NCBI GenBank assembly: GCA_963707075.1
Contig: CAVPOX010000001.1
Coordinates: forward strand, 62,001-126,000
DNA from: CAXMQZ01 sp963707075
GTDB lineage: Bacteria > Acidobacteriota > Thermoanaerobaculia > Multivoradales > JAHEKO01
DNA: 64,000 bases
Direction: 5' to 3'
The position numbers were made by a program, and so were the translations under genes. Position 1 is the first letter of the stretch; each line of letters starts with the position of its first letter. Below, in pieces: positions 47,563 to 55,500 of this stretch. A model generated the notes under the pieces. It was not told the DNA's origin. It ran no database searches and worked only from the letters and a program-made list of their open reading frames with translations.

Positions 47563-48267
47563 GAAGCGCTCGATCGCGTCTTCCATCATTTTGACGGTAG
47601 CGGTGGCTCCGCAGCGCGAACTGCCCGCGTCACGCACAGCGAGGAGGTGATCAAGAGTGCGCACGCCTCCAGCGGCCTTGATCTTGACACCCGGTCCCAC
47701 GCTTGCCTTCATGAGCTCGAGGATCGGAATCGTGGCCCCCGTATAGGAGTACTTGCCATCGTCTCCTTTGACGAAACCGAAGCCGGTTGAAGTCTTGACG
47801 TAATCGGCACCGACGTCGGTGCAGATCTCACACAAACGGATGATGTCTTCCTCCCGCGTGACGTAGTCGGTCTCGAAGATCACTTTGACGAGTGCACCGT
47901 TGCGGTGGCAGACGGCGACGACATCCGCAATTTCGCGCTCGACATAGCGCCAATCGCCTTGCAGCGCCTTGCCGATGTTGATGACCATGTCGATCTCGTC
48001 GGCGCCGTCCTCACAGGCCTTTGCGGCCTCGAAGGTCTTGGCCTCGATCGTGGAATTGCCGGCTGGAAAGCCGACTACACAACCCACCCGTACGTTCGAG
48101 CCTTGCAGCAGCTCGACGGCGCGCTTGACCGCATAGGGTTTGACGCAGACGGAGGCGACGTCGTACTTCCGTGCCACGCCACATTCGCGTTCCAGATCGA
48201 AGTCGGTCATCGTTGGCGCGAGAATCGAGTGATCGATCATCTTCGCCAGGTCGCGAACGGTAGTCAT
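47539..48267 (-). CDS. deoC: Deoxyribose-phosphate aldolase
   Basis: 242 residues. DeoC splits 2-deoxyribose-5-phosphate into acetaldehyde and glyceraldehyde-3-phosphate through a Schiff-base lysine. Seen are 'MIDHSILAPTMTDFDLERE', 'ASVCVKPYAVKRAVELL', 'DEIDMVINIGKALQGDW', 'VKVIFETDYV', the catalytic 'GADYVKTSTGFG' and 'VKIKAAGGVRTLDHLLAV'. The length is normal, and a clear start is at ATG 48267. It stands alone, away from other nucleoside catabolism genes. Confidence 0.95.
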   Translation of the reverse strand: MTTVRDLAKMIDHSILAPTMTDFDLERECGVARKYDVASVCVKPYAVKRAVELLQGSNVRVGCVVGFPAGNSTIEAKTFEAAKACEDGADEIDMVINIGKALQGDWRYVEREIADVVAVCHRNGALVKVIFETDYVTREEDIIRLCEICTDVGADYVKTSTGFGFVKGDDGKYSYTGATIPILELMKASVGPGVKIKAAGGVRTLDHLLAVRDAGSSRCGATATVKMMEDAIERFSKLNQES

Positions 48268-48317
48268 CTCCAGTGAACTCCCTTCTGTGACAAGGCTATG
48301 CTGTGCCTGTCCCCTGC

Positions 48318-48803
48318 TCAGCTCGGTGGCCAGACGCCGAGCGCGATACGCATGGCGATCAACTGGCCGGCGTGATAGCCATTATGGTCGAGGAGGATCA
48401 GCGCCGCACGGAGGGTGTGGTGGGAGCTCTTCTCAGCGGTCGGCACCCGAGCGAAGAGGTCGTGTTCGGGGCTCTCGACCAGGGCCGCCATGGCTTCGGT
48501 GGCCGCAAGCAGGCCCTTGATGCTCTCATTCCACGCTTCCTCTGAAGGTGGCTCAGCAGACTCCGGCCAGTATCCATCTGGCCAGCCCAGTTCCTCGTAG
48601 TCGGCGTCGAGGGAGTAGGAGAGGAGATCCTCTGCGGCCAGCCGGAGGTGCTCGACCTGTTGCCAGGCGGTGTGCTTGAAGCCCTCGACCGGGCGACCGG
48701 CGAGCTCAGCGGGGAAGCCCTGCAGCGCTCGGGTCAACCCTGCATGGCTGTGACTCTGCCGAAGGAGTCGGGAGAGGGCGGCACGAGTTTCTGCGTCGCT
48801 CAT
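48318..48803 (-). CDS. DinB-like four-helix protein
   Basis: 161 residues. 'FKHTAWQQVEHLRLAAEDLL' at residue ~42 and the C-terminal 'LLDHNGYHAGQLIAMRIALG' carry the three His residues that bind a metal in DinB/YfiT-type proteins. Some family members are thiol-dependent S-transferases using bacillithiol or mycothiol; the role here is unknown. It is transcribed in the same direction as deoC, 50 bp apart. Confidence 0.85.
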   Translation of the reverse strand: MSDAETRAALSRLLRQSHSHAGLTRALQGFPAELAGRPVEGFKHTAWQQVEHLRLAAEDLLSYSLDADYEELGWPDGYWPESAEPPSEEAWNESIKGLLAATEAMAALVESPEHDLFARVPTAEKSSHHTLRAALILLDHNGYHAGQLIAMRIALGVWPPS

Positions 48804-48878
48804 CGTTCAAGGATACCGGATTGCGGGAGCGAGTCTCTGCTAGGCTAGCTTGCCTACCGCCCGACTGGAGCGACGCGA

Positions 48879-49286
48879 TTGAGCAGCCCGCCACTAGACT
48901 TCTCATCCATTGCCACGACGCGTGGCATCCGAGTGCGGGTCGATCCGCAGTACGACCCCCAGCGCTCGAAGCCGTATCTGGGGCAGTGGTTCTTTCTCTA
49001 TACGGTGACGATCGAGAATCTCGCTGAGGAGACGGTGCAACTGCTCACGCGCCACTGGATCATCACCGATGGCAATGGTCAGGTCGAGGAGGTCCGGGGA
49101 TCGGGAGTGGTTGGCGAGCAGCCGGTTCTCAAGCCCGGTGAGGGCTTCCAGTACACTTCCGGTTGTCCCCTGGCTACCGATGTCGGCAAGATGGAAGGGA
49201 GCTATGAGATGGTCTCGAGCTCGGGCGAGCACTTCGATGTCGAGATCGCGCCCTTCACCCTGGCAGCCCCGGGTCCGGTGCACTGA
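48879..49286 (+). CDS. apaG: ApaG family protein
   Basis: 135 residues from TTG 48879. The single fibronectin-III-like domain of ApaG is complete: 'GIRVRVDPQYDPQRS', 'FFLYTVTIENLAEETVQLLTRHWIITDGNG', 'VRGSGVVGEQPVLKPGEGFQYTSGCPL' and 'GSYEMVSSSGEHFDVEIAPF'. ApaG is linked to Co2+ resistance and Ap4A metabolism in enterobacteria, but its biochemical function is not settled. Confidence 0.94.
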   Translation: MSSPPLDFSSIATTRGIRVRVDPQYDPQRSKPYLGQWFFLYTVTIENLAEETVQLLTRHWIITDGNGQVEEVRGSGVVGEQPVLKPGEGFQYTSGCPLATDVGKMEGSYEMVSSSGEHFDVEIAPFTLAAPGPVH

Positions 49287-49342
49287 GCCCGTACTCCGCG
49301 GCGCGGCTGTGCAGGGTGATGGGACGGGGTCAGACGTGGGTG

Positions 49343-52300
49343 TCAGGCGATTGCCTGACGGTCGGGTTCTTCATCGGCCCACTGTCGCTTGGATGCCCGT
49401 GACAGCGCCACCCAGTTGGCGACCGTCGTGTAGGTCACGGGTATCAGGACCAGGGTAACCAGGGTCGAGGCCAGCAGCCCCCCGATCACCACGCGTGCCA
49501 GTGAAGCCTGAATTTCGCCACCCACACCCAGGCCGAGGGCCAGGGGCACCAGGCCGAGAACGGTGGTAGCGGTGGTAATGAGGATAGGACGAAGTCGCAG
49601 GCGGCCCGCTTCGACGACCGCATCGGCTGCACCCATGTGGCGTTCGCGACGGAGCAGGTTGATGGCATCGACCAGCACGATCGCGTTGTTGACCACGATG
49701 CCGATCAGCATCACGAGACCCATGACGCTCTGAATGTTGAGAGTAGTGCCTGTCAGCAGCAGGGTGGGTACCACGCCGATGAGCGCCATCGGCACCGCGA
49801 GCATGACGATCAGCGGATCGAAAAAGCGCTCGAACTGGGCGGCCATCAACATGTAGACGAGCACCAGCGCCATGACGATGGCGATGGAAAAGTCGCGCCG
49901 CGCCGCGAGCTGCTCTTCGTACTGGCCACCATAGAGAATCGTGAAACCGCTCGGCAGCTCGACACCCTCGAGGGCAGCTCGCACGTTTTCGACCGCATCG
50001 CCGAGGGCGACGCCGCTTTCGAGATTGGCGGTCACATAGGTGACCCGCTGTCCGTCGACCCGGTCGATCTCGACCGGGCCACGGCCACGCTGTCGCTCGA
50101 CCAGACTGGACAGTGCCACCACGGCACCTTGCGGGGTTCGCAGTGTGACGCCATCGAGGTCCTGGGATACCTGTCGATCTTGGCGCCGCAGCCGCACGGT
50201 GATCGGGAACTCATAGCCTCCTTCGCGGTAGCGGCCGGCTTCGATGCCTGCAACGTTGGCAAGCAATGTCTGGCCGACTTCGCGCACCGACAGCCCCAGC
50301 TCGGCGATCCGCTCGCGATCCAGAAGTAGTCGTTCCTCCGGCCGTCCTTCCCGGCGGCTGACGCGCACATCGGTCACGCCAGGGACCGCTTCCATCCGTT
50401 GCCGCATCTGTGCGGCGATCCGATCGGCGCGATCCAAGTCCCAGCCACGTAGCTCGAGCTCGAGGGCGTCGCTGCCACCCCCCGAGCTGAATACGCGATT
50501 GAGCATCCAGAGACCCTGCTGCGCCTCGACATCCAGGAGCCCTCCTGGCACCCGGCCGGCTACCTCGCGGCGTACCAGATCCGCCAGCTCCGCGCTGGCC
50601 AGCTGACGCTGGCTCTGGGACTCCAGTTTGAGCTCTACGGCTGCGTTGTCGCCACGAATCTCGGTCGAAAACAGTCGGACGTCGCCTGGCGGAACCACGG
50701 CACGCACCTTGTCTTCGAGCTCGTCGGTATAAGCGCGGGAGATGGCAATATTGGTGCCGCGCTCCATTTCGAGCTGGATGTCGATCTCGTCCGCCTCGGT
50801 CTGGGGCGCGAGCTCGACCGGGATCAGCGGCCAGGCGGCGATCGCCAGCCCGAGAGCCAGGCCGGTGGCGGCGAACACGCGCCCGCGATGCCGCATGGCG
50901 AAGCGCAAGCGCTCCGTGTACCAACCTTCGACCCTGTGCTGAAGGCGCTGGTGACGCGAGTGCTCTCGTTCCTCGCGTGGAGGCAGATGGAGGAACCGCG
51001 AGGCGAGCATCGGCACCAGCGTCAGTGCCACGAACAGCGAGCAGAGGAGTGCGAAGACCACAACCAGGGCCAGAGCCTGAAAAAGCGCTCCAGTGGTGGT
51101 GCGGGTAAAGACGACGGGTACGAAGATCACGCAGGTGGTCAGCGTCGAGGCGGTGATGGCGCCGGCGACGTCCCGAGTCCCGATTCGAGCTGCTTCCATG
51201 GGTGGCAGATCTTCTTCTTCTCGCTTGCGGACGATGCTCTCGAGGACCACGATTGCACTGTCGACGATCAAACCGACCCCGAGGGCGAGTCCCCCGAAGG
51301 TCATCTGGTTGAGGGTTTGACCACCGAAGAAGAGCAACGCGAAGGTAGCGATCACCGAAATCGGAATAGCCAGCGTGATGATCAGTGTGCTCGAACGGTT
51401 GCGCAGGAAGAGGTACAACACGAGAATGGCGAGCAAAGACCCCCAGATCGCCGATCTCTGGACATTGCCAATCGACTGACGGATGAAATCGCTCTGGTCG
51501 ACGACCACGGTCAGCTGGATATCGTCGCGTTCCCGGTTGATCTGTTCCGCTTCGCGCCGGACAGCTCGGGCCACCTCCACGGTGTTGCCACCGCTCTGTT
51601 TCTGGATGCCGAGACTGATTGACGGAACACCGTTCATTTCGACCAGGTAGCGCACGTCCTCGTAGGCATCGCGCACTTCGCCCAGGTCTCGGATGCGCAC
51701 AGGTCGACCGCCTGGCGTGGCGACCACGGTGAGCTCGATCTCCTCGAGCGAGCGATACTCCCCGAGGCTACGGATGTAGAGATCGTCGAAACCACGCTTG
51801 ACCGTGCCGGTCGGCAGCGTCACGTTCTCGCGCCTCAAGGCTCGCTCGACATCGAGCGCGGTCATACCCATCGCTTGCAGGCGATTGCGGTCGAGTTCGA
51901 CACGAATCTCTCGATAGACGCCGCCGCGGATGTCGATGGCACCAACACCGGGAATCTGCTCGAAACGGCGGGCCAGCTCATCCTCGAGCAGGCGGGTCAC
52001 CTCCTCGAGGTCGCGGGTCGAGGTGACGGCCAGACTGACCACTTCGACGCGGTCGAGGTCGAGCTTGAATACACGCGGCGCCGAGGCCTCTATCGGCAGC
52101 TCATCCCGCAAGCCATCGAGGGACGCTCGTAGGTCGTTGGCCGCCTCGTCGATGTTGGTGCCACGGGCAAACTCGAGTCGGACCCGGCTGCTGCCTTCTT
52201 CGGACTGGGAGGTGACTCGCTCGAGGTTGGGCAGCCCGGCGACGGCGTTCTCGATCCGGTCGGTGATGATCTGCTCTACCTCCTCTGGACCGACGTTCGG

Positions 52301-52453
52301 GTAGTTGACCCGGACGGTCAGCTGAGTGAACTCCACCTTGGGCAGCAGGTCGATCGGCAGGCTGCGGAACGAGACGATCCCCAGAACGATGAGGATGAGA
52401 AAAACCATCGTTGTGGCGACGGGCCGGTGAATCGAGACTTCGGTCAGTCGCAT
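49343..52453 (-). CDS. RND efflux pump inner-membrane transporter (HAE1 family)
   Basis: 1036 residues from ATG 52453 ('MRLTEVSIHRPVATTMVFL'), normal for AcrB/HAE1 pumps. Two halves each have one helix, a large periplasmic loop and a six-helix bundle. 'NVGPEEVEQIITDRIENAV', 'GLALGVGLIVDSAIVVLE' with the proton-relay Asp, 'MVLVYMLMAAQFERFFDPLIVM' and 'GIVVNNAIVLVDAINL' mark the family. It exports hydrophobic compounds by proton antiport as a trimer. The fusion protein gene ends one base before it, so the two are an operon; no outer-membrane channel is in the window. Confidence 0.95.
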   Translation of the reverse strand: MRLTEVSIHRPVATTMVFLILIVLGIVSFRSLPIDLLPKVEFTQLTVRVNYPNVGPEEVEQIITDRIENAVAGLPNLERVTSQSEEGSSRVRLEFARGTNIDEAANDLRASLDGLRDELPIEASAPRVFKLDLDRVEVVSLAVTSTRDLEEVTRLLEDELARRFEQIPGVGAIDIRGGVYREIRVELDRNRLQAMGMTALDVERALRRENVTLPTGTVKRGFDDLYIRSLGEYRSLEEIELTVVATPGGRPVRIRDLGEVRDAYEDVRYLVEMNGVPSISLGIQKQSGGNTVEVARAVRREAEQINRERDDIQLTVVVDQSDFIRQSIGNVQRSAIWGSLLAILVLYLFLRNRSSTLIITLAIPISVIATFALLFFGGQTLNQMTFGGLALGVGLIVDSAIVVLESIVRKREEEDLPPMEAARIGTRDVAGAITASTLTTCVIFVPVVFTRTTTGALFQALALVVVFALLCSLFVALTLVPMLASRFLHLPPREEREHSRHQRLQHRVEGWYTERLRFAMRHRGRVFAATGLALGLAIAAWPLIPVELAPQTEADEIDIQLEMERGTNIAISRAYTDELEDKVRAVVPPGDVRLFSTEIRGDNAAVELKLESQSQRQLASAELADLVRREVAGRVPGGLLDVEAQQGLWMLNRVFSSGGGSDALELELRGWDLDRADRIAAQMRQRMEAVPGVTDVRVSRREGRPEERLLLDRERIAELGLSVREVGQTLLANVAGIEAGRYREGGYEFPITVRLRRQDRQVSQDLDGVTLRTPQGAVVALSSLVERQRGRGPVEIDRVDGQRVTYVTANLESGVALGDAVENVRAALEGVELPSGFTILYGGQYEEQLAARRDFSIAIVMALVLVYMLMAAQFERFFDPLIVMLAVPMALIGVVPTLLLTGTTLNIQSVMGLVMLIGIVVNNAIVLVDAINLLRRERHMGAADAVVEAGRLRLRPILITTATTVLGLVPLALGLGVGGEIQASLARVVIGGLLASTLVTLVLIPVTYTTVANWVALSRASKRQWADEEPDRQAIA

Positions 52454-52454
52454 C

Positions 52455-53876
52455 TCATGGCTCCACCGGCTGCTGTCGCTTGGCGGCGGCCTCGTCGAGC
52501 GCCTGGTCGACCACGTCCTCGCTCTCGGGAATCTCGGCTCCGATGGCGGCGGCCAAAATGCGCTGTTTTTCGAGAAAGCCTTCGAGCAGGTCCTCGTCCT
52601 GTAGATCCTGAAGCTCCATGACGTGTTGCCAGCTAACAGGTCGGACTCGAGCAGTTGTGGAGTCGCTGGCGCCCGAATCTCCATCGTTCCCTGCTTCGGT
52701 GGCCTCAGCCGCCAGTTGCAGTTGCTCATGCAGCAGGTGTTGCCCGACGATGACCACCCAGGTGCCTGTCTCGATGCCGGTCACGCCCGCAGCACCGCGG
52801 CCCTCGGCCAGAACCTCGACTGGCCGGAAAGCGACCGGATAGGTAGTGTCCGAGCTCTCCAGTTCAGGAGATGAGGGTTCATCGAGACCTGCCGCTTCCT
52901 GGATCGCGAAGACTCCGCGCCGACCAGAGGTTGGATCTTCCCAGACTGCGCCCACCGGCACCAGGGTTGTCTGCTGACTCTGACCGACGAGAATGCGCAC
53001 GTTCGCAAACATCCCTGGCCGCAGCTGGCCACCGCGGTTGTCGACTTCGATCTCGCCCAGGGTGCTGAAGCTATCCTCGGCGAGAAACGGGGAAATTCGT
53101 GAGAGGGTCGCCCGGATCGGCTCGACGTCTCCAGAGCGGGCTTCGATCTCGACCGTCTGGCCCTCCTGAACACTGGAGAGCATGGCTTCCGTCAAATTGA
53201 CCTCGACGATCAATTCGTCCAGATCACCCATCACAAAGAGGATGTCTGCGGAGTCGATCAACATCCCGATTTCGGCCCGACGCTCGCCGAGTCGGCCAGA
53301 AACCGGCGCGCGCACCACTGTCTTGGCCTGAGCAGAGCGTCTCTCCTCGACCGTGGCCTGCGCCTGTTCGACCCGGGCCGCAGCTTCGTCGGTGCTGGCA
53401 CGGAGCGCATCGAGCTGAGCTTCGAGCGTTTCGAGCTCCTGCTCGCTGACCAGTTCCTCGTCTGCCAGGGTTCGGGTTCTGGCCACCCGGGCCTCGAGCT
53501 CGACCACGCGGGCTCTGACTGCTGTCGCGGTGGCTTGGGCCAGACGGACATCGGCTTCAGCTTGCCGGAGCCGCTCGCTGGCCTCGACCGCATCGAGGCG
53601 CACCAGTGGCTGACCTCGCTCGACAGAATCACCGCTGCGGACGAAGACCTCGACGACTCTTCCCTCGACTTCGGGTCGGATCGCGACCTGATTGCGAGCT
53701 CGTACCACGCCCGGTAGCGTTACCTCGATAGGCAGTGCACCGATCCGAGACTGGACTGCTTCAACCAGGGGTGACAGATTCGGGGGGCTCTGTTCGACAT
53801 CGGCACCCTGGCAGGCGATGCCGAACGCTAGGGAAAGGCAGAGTGCGGGATAGCGTATGGGTTGAAGAGTGTTCAT
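52455..53876 (-). CDS. RND efflux periplasmic adaptor lipoprotein
   Basis: 473 residues from ATG 53876. Lipoprotein signal 'LCLSLAFGIACQG'. The HlyD core is 'VRARNQVAIRPEVEGRVVEVFVRSGDSVERGQPLVRLD' (lipoyl half 1), a long coiled coil (residues ~85-185), 'AKTVVRAPVSGRLGERRAEIG' (lipoyl half 2) and a beta-barrel with 'LRPGMFANVRI'. The C-terminal ~70 residues ('DLQDEDLLEGFLEKQRILAAAIGAEIPESEDVVDQAL') form an extra acidic extension not typical of AcrA. It links the RND pump to an outer-membrane channel. Confidence 0.93.
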   Translation of the reverse strand: MNTLQPIRYPALCLSLAFGIACQGADVEQSPPNLSPLVEAVQSRIGALPIEVTLPGVVRARNQVAIRPEVEGRVVEVFVRSGDSVERGQPLVRLDAVEASERLRQAEADVRLAQATATAVRARVVELEARVARTRTLADEELVSEQELETLEAQLDALRASTDEAAARVEQAQATVEERRSAQAKTVVRAPVSGRLGERRAEIGMLIDSADILFVMGDLDELIVEVNLTEAMLSSVQEGQTVEIEARSGDVEPIRATLSRISPFLAEDSFSTLGEIEVDNRGGQLRPGMFANVRILVGQSQQTTLVPVGAVWEDPTSGRRGVFAIQEAAGLDEPSSPELESSDTTYPVAFRPVEVLAEGRGAAGVTGIETGTWVVIVGQHLLHEQLQLAAEATEAGNDGDSGASDSTTARVRPVSWQHVMELQDLQDEDLLEGFLEKQRILAAAIGAEIPESEDVVDQALDEAAAKRQQPVEP

Positions 53877-54031
53877 CGCGCCGGTCGAACCCCTTCGATG
53901 TCTCCTCGGCAAGGTTCGAACGGGTGGGTAGATTATCAGCTGAGCGGCCGAGCTCGCATCAGCTTTTCTTCCTCGGCCTTGTTACGCTTGTCTGGCGAGC
54001 GGGTTTGAATTCGGGCACCGGCTGAAATCGC

Positions 54032-55000
54032 ATGCGACCACCACACTCAGGGCGACGTTGGATGAAGGGTTGGTTGCTGGCGGCTGCGGCTTACAACATG
54101 CTTTGGGGGACGACGGTGATCGCTGCACCCGAGATGTTGTTTCACTGGGCGGGGATGGAGATACCACGGTATCCGCAGATTTGGCAGTGTGTCGGCATGA
54201 TTGTCGGGGTCTATGGGGTCGGCTATGCCATCGCGGCCTTCGATCCGCTCCGCCATTGGCCGATTGTGCTCGTCGGGCTGTTGGGAAAGGTCCTCGGCCC
54301 GGTCGGCTTCGTCATCGCCCTGGCTGAGGGTGTTTTTCCGTGGCGATTCGCGCTGACCATCCTGACCAACGATCTCGTGTGGTGGATTCCTTTCGCGGGC
54401 ATACTGTGGGCGGCGATGTCGGAAGCCCAGCGGCCGGCAGACATCACCGTCTTGGATCTCAGGGAGGCTCTGCGCCGGGCGAAGGACCAGCACGGCACCA
54501 GCCTGTACGACCGATCGATGTCGGGGCCTATCCTGGTGGTATTGCTCCGTCACCAGGGCTGCACTTTCTGCCGTCAGGCATTGGCAGAGGTCGCCGCGGA
54601 TCGGCTCGAGATAGAGCAGGCCGGGGTCACCCCGGTTCTCGTACATCTGGGTGCCGAGGCTCAGGCCCGGATGCTGTTCGCACGCTATGGTCTGGCCGAT
54701 CTGCCGAGAGTCTCCGATCCAACCGCGCGTCTCTATCGCTCGCTCGGGCTCGGCCGCGGCAGCTTCCTGCAGCTTGTCGGTCCGGCCGCCTGGGTGCGTG
54801 GCTTTCGCTCGGTGGTGATCGAGCGTCACGGATTGAGCGGACTGGCTGGCGATGGGTTTCAGATGCCCGGGGTCTTTCTCATCCGGAAAGGCCGGGTCGA
54901 GCGAGCGTTCGTGCATAGAGTCTCGTCAGATCGTCCGAATTACTCCGATCTGATCGAAGAGGGCTCGGGGTTGATCGAACTGTCGTCCGAGGCCAGTTGA
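54032..55000 (+). CDS. Four-helix membrane domain fused to an AhpC/TSA_2 (SelL/PRXL2-like) redox domain
   Basis: 322 residues. Residues ~15-130 contain four hydrophobic helices ('LLAAAAYNMLWGTTVIAA', 'CVGMIVGVYGVGYAIAAF', 'IVLVGLLGKVLGPVGFVIAL', 'DLVWWIPFAGILWAAM'). Residues ~165-320 form a thioredoxin-like domain: 'ILVVLLRHQGCTFCRQALAEV' with the CxxC, 'YRSLGLGRGSF' and 'GDGFQMPGVFLIRKGRVERAF', the pattern of the AhpC/TSA_2 family. Bacterial SelL proteins of this family often have UxxU or UxxC at this site; here both positions are Cys (TGC). The domain probably reduces peroxides or disulfides at the membrane. Confidence 0.82.
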   Translation: MRPPHSGRRWMKGWLLAAAAYNMLWGTTVIAAPEMLFHWAGMEIPRYPQIWQCVGMIVGVYGVGYAIAAFDPLRHWPIVLVGLLGKVLGPVGFVIALAEGVFPWRFALTILTNDLVWWIPFAGILWAAMSEAQRPADITVLDLREALRRAKDQHGTSLYDRSMSGPILVVLLRHQGCTFCRQALAEVAADRLEIEQAGVTPVLVHLGAEAQARMLFARYGLADLPRVSDPTARLYRSLGLGRGSFLQLVGPAAWVRGFRSVVIERHGLSGLAGDGFQMPGVFLIRKGRVERAFVHRVSSDRPNYSDLIEEGSGLIELSSEAS

Positions 55001-55047
55001 CGGACAGCGGACTGTCGAGGAACGCCGGAAGGAAAGAGGAGAGCAGC

Positions 55048-55500
55048 ATGCCCAGTGATCAAAGCCACATGGAGATTCTCAGAGAGCTGCTCGAGACACA
55101 GTTGCTCGGGGTTCTCGGGACCCAGCGAAGCGGCGAGCCCTACACGAGCCTCGTGGGTTTCGTCGCGACTCCAGATCTGAAATTCCTACTCTTCACGACA
55201 GGCCGTTCAACCCGCAAGCGCGCCAATCTGGTCAGTGACGCCCGGGCATCGATGTTGGTGGACAACCGTAGGAACGAAGCAGCCGACTTCACCGAGGCCT
55301 CGGCTGCCACAGCCGTGGGAGTCGTCGAGGAAGTCGACGAGAAGGAGCGACCCGACTTCGAGCGGCTCTATCTCGCCAAGCACCCGCAGCTCGAGAGTTT
55401 TGTCCGTTCGCCCAGTTGTGTTCGGTTGAGACTTCGCGTTTCGACCTATATGGTGGTCGCCCAGTTCCAGCACGTCATCGAGCTCCACATCGAGTCATGA
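55048..55500 (+). CDS. Pyridoxamine 5'-phosphate oxidase-like flavoprotein
   Basis: 150 residues from ATG 55048, with AGAGGAG upstream. The split-barrel fold is shown by 'LLETQLLGVLGTQRSGEPYTSLVGFVATPDL', 'LLFTTGRSTRKRANLVSDARASMLVDNR' and 'VGVVEEVDEKERPDFERLYLAKHPQLESF'. Such proteins bind FMN, F420 or heme; the cofactor cannot be told. The stop overlaps the next gene's start (ATGA), so it is co-translated with the PEP-synthase-like enzyme. Confidence 0.85.
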   Translation: MPSDQSHMEILRELLETQLLGVLGTQRSGEPYTSLVGFVATPDLKFLLFTTGRSTRKRANLVSDARASMLVDNRRNEAADFTEASAATAVGVVEEVDEKERPDFERLYLAKHPQLESFVRSPSCVRLRLRVSTYMVVAQFQHVIELHIES

